NCBI GenBank assembly: GCA_003224995.1
Contig: QIAI01000039.1
Location: 1 to 16,689, forward strand
Direction: 5' to 3'
From: Acidobacteriota bacterium
Lineage (GTDB): Bacteria > Acidobacteriota > Terriglobia > Terriglobales > Acidobacteriaceae
DNA length: 16,689 nt
Shown here: in pieces, positions 14,500 to 16,689 of the stretch
Numbering within the stretch: position 1 is the first letter of the stretch
Layout of the letters: every line of letters begins with the position of its first letter
The notes under the pieces: model-generated
The model's database searches: none
What the model saw: the letters and a program-made list of their open reading frames with translations, nothing else
What the model was told of the DNA's origin: nothing
Translations under genes and position numbers: made by a program

Positions 14500-14640
14500 G
14501 AAGGTCGCCAGCAATGAAGTCACCAGCAATGAAGGCCACCAGCAACCAAGGTCCTCAGCAATGAAGTTACAAGCAACGAAGTCGTCAGCAAAGAAGTCAC
14601 CAGCAAAGAGGTCGTCAGCAAGGAGGGCCCCAGTAGCAAA
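14500..14640. repeat. Nine imperfect 15-bp tandem units
   Basis: Units of 15 to 18 bp begin with GAAG or a variant, and most end CAGCAA (for example GAAGTCACCAGCAAT at 14516). They start near 14500, 14516, 14531, 14548, 14563, 14578, 14593, 14608 and 14623. A period of 15 keeps a five-residue peptide repeat open in either direction: A-x-D-F-x on the minus strand and Lys/Ser/Ala-rich on the plus strand. The units vary more than those of the 14-bp array. Confidence 0.85.
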
Positions 14641-14647
14641 GTCATCA

Positions 14648-14725
14648 GCCCCGGCGGGGCGGAATTCATTAGCCCAGCGCGTAGCGCTGGGACCGATGAG
14701 GCTAAAAGAACAGCCCCGGAGGGGC
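14648..14725. repeat. Cluster of three GC-rich hairpins
   Basis: Three perfect stems: GCCCC/GGGGC at 14648-14652 and 14656-14660 (loop GGC), CCCAGCGC/GCGCTGGG at 14673-14680 and 14684-14691 (loop GTA), and GCCCC/GGGGC at 14713-14717 and 14721-14725 (loop GGA). They resemble REP-like palindromes of GC-rich bacteria. No T-run follows, so they are not typical terminators, though they could stabilise the 3' end of the cca mRNA. Confidence 0.75.
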
Positions 14726-14983
14726 GTAAGCACGCGAATTAGGCCCTGCGAAACAATCGTGTGCTTTTTCCATGAAGGGAGAATGACCACGGGCTGATCG
14801 GCCGTCGCCCCTTCGGGACTTCGCTCCCTTGGGCCATTTTCCCAGCGCTTCGCGCTTGGCTAATGGATTTCGCCGCTCCGCGGCTGCCTGTCGGAGGGCC
14901 CAACAACTGAAAGCCTAACAACTCCAAATGGAAGCATCCTGCCCGTCATGGTCGGGGAATCTCTCGCGTGAGTGGGGAGGGAA
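14726..14983. other. Intergenic stretch downstream of cca without a gene
   Basis: No coding region with family features was found. The segment 14800-14890 has small inverted motifs such as GCGCTTCGCGC and CGCTCCGCGG, a style of GC-rich palindromic repeat also seen just before it. Frames open here code only for repeat-derived peptides. Confidence 0.5.
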
Positions 14984-16354
14984 TCACGCCTGACGAAGGG
15001 GAAACTCACTTTGCACCAAATGCATTGCGTCCGGTTTCGACTGCAGGCGGCCCTCGAGTTGAGCATCTTCGACTGCCGTAAGAATTTCCTTGAAGCGCGG
15101 TCCGGGAACATAGCCGAGCGCGATGAGATCGCGCCCGTTCAGCAGCGGCGCTGGACGCATCTTCTCCGGCGGAATCGCCGCCAGTTGCTCTTGCGCGAAA
15201 CGGTAGGAGCTCAGGTCGCCATGGCTGGATTGGCAATCCATGCGGTGCAGATCGAGGTGCTCTTCGAACTTCGGCAGGCGCAGGAATTTTTTGAGCGTCG
15301 ACTCCTTCATTCGCGTGATTTGCCCGAAGCGCATGTGTTGATGCACTAGTTCGATGATTTGCTCGGTGTCTTCATTCGAGAAACGGAGCCTGCGGCAAAT
15401 AGCCTCGGTCATTTTCATGCCGACTTCAACGTGCCCGTCGAAGCGAATGCGGTCGGGCGCGACGCGAAACGTAGGTGGCTTGCCCACATCGTGCAGCAAC
15501 GCGCCCCAAGCCAGAGTCGGCGGGCAGGGATGCGGCAGGTTTTCGAGCAGCAGCAGCGTGTGCACGAACACGTCGCCCTCCGGATGATATTGCGGCGGCT
15601 GCTCGACGCCTTTCATGGCTGCGATCTCAGGCAGGACTTCGAAGAGCAAGTCCGATTCATCCAGCAGCAGGAAGGCCTGTCGGGCTCGACCTTCGGTAAG
15701 CATTTTCGTCAACTCCTCGCGGACGCGCTCCCGGCTGACCTGGTGGATCTGCGACGACATCTTCTGCATGGCCTCCAGGGTCGGAGGATCGATGCGATAT
15801 CCGAATCGCGCTGCGAAGCGTACGGCACGCAACATCCGCAGTTTGTCTTCGGCAAAGCGCTGTGCGGGGTCCCCGATGGTCCGAAGGATGCCGGCCTCCA
15901 AGTCTTTCCTGCCTTCCACAAAATCCAGGACTTCACCGGAGACTGGATCCATCAGCAGGCCGTTGATGGTGAAGTCGCGGCGCGCCACATCTTCCCGCGG
16001 ATCCTTGCTGAAGCGAACCTCGTCGGGATGCCGCCCATCGCTGTAGCCAACGTCGGAGCGGAAGGTTGCCACCTCGACGACTCGCGCTTTCGGCGAAACC
16101 GAGCCGTTGATGTTTTCTACAGCGTCGGTCTTCGGCAAGGGCACCAGGACCACTCCAAACTGCGCCCCTACCGCATAGGTTTCGGGGAAGATGTGCATGA
16201 CCTCTTCGGGATGAGCGTCGGTGGTGACGTCATAATCGGCAGGCTCGCGGCCCAGCAGCAGATCGCGAACGCATCCGCCGCAGAGGTACGCCTGGTGGCC
16301 GCGCTCGCGCAGTGCGCGGACTATCGAAATCGCGAATGGCTTTGCCTGGCTCAC
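14984..16354 (-). CDS. cca: CCA tRNA nucleotidyltransferase / poly(A) polymerase family, with HD domain
   Basis: The enzyme adds or repairs the 3' CCA of tRNAs with CTP and ATP (some family members are poly(A) polymerases). With the GTG start at 16354 it has 456 residues. The nucleotidyltransferase head is visible: GGCVRDLLLG (residues 26-35), the metal-binding DYD (40-42) and RRDFTINGLLMD (125-136). The neck and body include GDPAQRFAEDKLRMLRAVRF and RERVREEL. A C-terminal HD domain has LLHDVGKP (286-293). The frame continues upstream to 16429, but that part is encoded by the MITE-like element, so the GTG next to the element edge is preferred; it lacks a good ribosome-binding site. It is transcribed away from tsaD. 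Confidence 0.92.
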   Translation of the reverse strand: MSQAKPFAISIVRALRERGHQAYLCGGCVRDLLLGREPADYDVTTDAHPEEVMHIFPETYAVGAQFGVVLVPLPKTDAVENINGSVSPKARVVEVATFRSDVGYSDGRHPDEVRFSKDPREDVARRDFTINGLLMDPVSGEVLDFVEGRKDLEAGILRTIGDPAQRFAEDKLRMLRAVRFAARFGYRIDPPTLEAMQKMSSQIHQVSRERVREELTKMLTEGRARQAFLLLDESDLLFEVLPEIAAMKGVEQPPQYHPEGDVFVHTLLLLENLPHPCPPTLAWGALLHDVGKPPTFRVAPDRIRFDGHVEVGMKMTEAICRRLRFSNEDTEQIIELVHQHMRFGQITRMKESTLKKFLRLPKFEEHLDLHRMDCQSSHGDLSSYRFAQEQLAAIPPEKMRPAPLLNGRDLIALGYVPGPRFKEILTAVEDAQLEGRLQSKPDAMHLVQSEFPLRQA

Positions 16355-16355
16355 T

Positions 16356-16499
16356 CTAGTGTGATGTCCCGGGAAATCAATAGCATAAGGAAAATCCTGA
16401 GTGAAGAGAACCGGGCGTTGAAAACACAAGGTCCCTCCACTCCGCTTCGCTCCGGTCGGGATGACAGAGTTATGCCGCGAATTGCGGGACAGGAGCTAG
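16356..16499. mobile_element. MITE-like repeat element, compact copy
   Basis: This is the second copy of the element at 1779-2219. It has a 56-bp head (16366-16421), one 51-bp unit (16422-16472) and the tail TATGCCGCGAATTGCGGGAC. The ends are CTAGTGTGATGTCCCGGG at 16356 and, on the minus strand from 16499, CTAGCTCCTGTCCCGC, an imperfect terminal inverted repeat. Compared with the expanded copy, the head lacks a 17-bp stretch. It lies in the cca-tsaD intergenic region and abuts the presumed cca start codon. Confidence 0.6.
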
Positions 16500-16526
16500 A
16501 AACTCACTTCAAATAATTCTGGAAAC

Positions 16527-16582
16527 CCACCTCAAATAATCCACCTCAAATACTCCACCTCAAATAATCCACTTCAAATAGT
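16527..16582. repeat. Four tandem 14-bp units ahead of tsaD
   Basis: Units at 16527, 16541, 16555 and 16569 are CCACCTCAAATAAT or close variants. Related sequences lie on both sides (CACTTCAAATAATTCTGG at 16505-16522 and CAGTTCAAATAAT at 16592-16604). The array is AT-rich and lies 30-90 bases upstream of the tsaD start, where a promoter is expected. Confidence 0.85.
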
Positions 16583-16614
16583 TCTAGAAACCCAGTTCAA
16601 ATAATATAGAAGGG

Positions 16615-16689
16615 GTGCGAGATGCTTACATTCTCGGGATCGAGAGCTCCTGCGATGAGACGGGCGCGGCGGTGGTGCGTTCGGGCGAG
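16615..16689 (+). CDS. tsaD: tRNA N6-threonylcarbamoyladenosine protein TsaD, 5' end only
   Basis: The last 60 bases read ILGIESSCDETGAAVVRSGE, the highly conserved N-terminus of TsaD (Kae1/YgjD). This protein transfers the threonylcarbamoyl group to A37 of ANN-decoding tRNAs together with TsaB and TsaE. The gene runs off the window. The start is odd. In frame, only GTG at 16615 is available, and it directly abuts AGAAGGG, too close for a ribosome-binding site. The ATG at 16622 is at ideal distance from AGAAGGGG but is out of frame by one base, so a one-base deletion in ATGCTTACATT, or an unusual start codon, must be considered. Confidence 0.88.
   Translation, partial: MRDAYILGIESSCDETGAAVVRSGE

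Noticed and set aside
14413..14797. Pentapeptide-like (minus) and histone-like (plus) frames
   Set aside because: Both result from the 15-bp period of the tandem array and break at irregular units; no start signals.
15359..16516. Plus-strand frame of 385 codons
   Set aside because: Antisense of cca and of the MITE-like element; cca has conserved motifs on the other strand.

Overview
The window looks like chromosomal DNA of an acidobacterium (Acidobacteriota, probably the Terriglobia group). This is inferred from gene types (PilZ proteins, bactofilin, FG-GAP/ASPIC protein, GxxExxY protein), fairly GC-rich genes, and intergenic repeats whose translations give the low-value peptides (PSTPLRSGRDD, VIPTGAKRSG) common in acidobacterial assemblies. 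No database search was possible.

Layout. Positions 1-1200 are less GC-rich and hold a frame-broken hypothetical gene and a second hypothetical gene, ending at a tRNA-Pro(GGG). Positions 1324-2336 hold no gene but a dense set of repeats, including a MITE-like element with terminal inverted repeats. From 2335 to 8671 the genes alternate in direction: RNase R (minus), PilZ (plus), DinB-like (minus), bactofilin (plus), class III aminotransferase (minus). Three of these carry lesions in conserved regions: an in-frame TAG in the S1 domain of RNase R, a small deletion removing the C-terminal His motif of the DinB protein, and a +1 frameshift in the aminotransferase. At 8703-11080 a GxxExxY protein lies between inverted copies of a short repeat, and a secreted FG-GAP/ASPIC protein starts one base after it. 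Positions 11148-14350 form a minus-strand run: degenerate PilZ protein, DUF1801 protein, gatA, gatC and a DciA-like (DUF721) protein. Positions 14351-14983 hold tandem repeats and hairpins. The end carries cca (minus) and the first codons of tsaD (plus), with a second copy of the MITE-like element between them.

Function. Much of the core content serves RNA and translation: tRNA-Pro, RNase R, GatCA amidotransferase subunits, CCA-adding enzyme, and TsaD for the t6A modification. GatC and GatA are directly adjacent and should be co-translated. The two PilZ-type proteins and the bactofilin point to c-di-GMP signalling and cell-envelope or cytoskeleton functions, but nothing ties them into one pathway.

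No complete new defence or metabolic system was found. The most unusual material is the repeat biology (a two-copy MITE-like element with a variable number of 51-bp units, and a nuclease-like gene bracketed by repeats) and the cluster of reading-frame lesions. The lesions may be real gene decay or errors in the assembly; sequence alone cannot decide.
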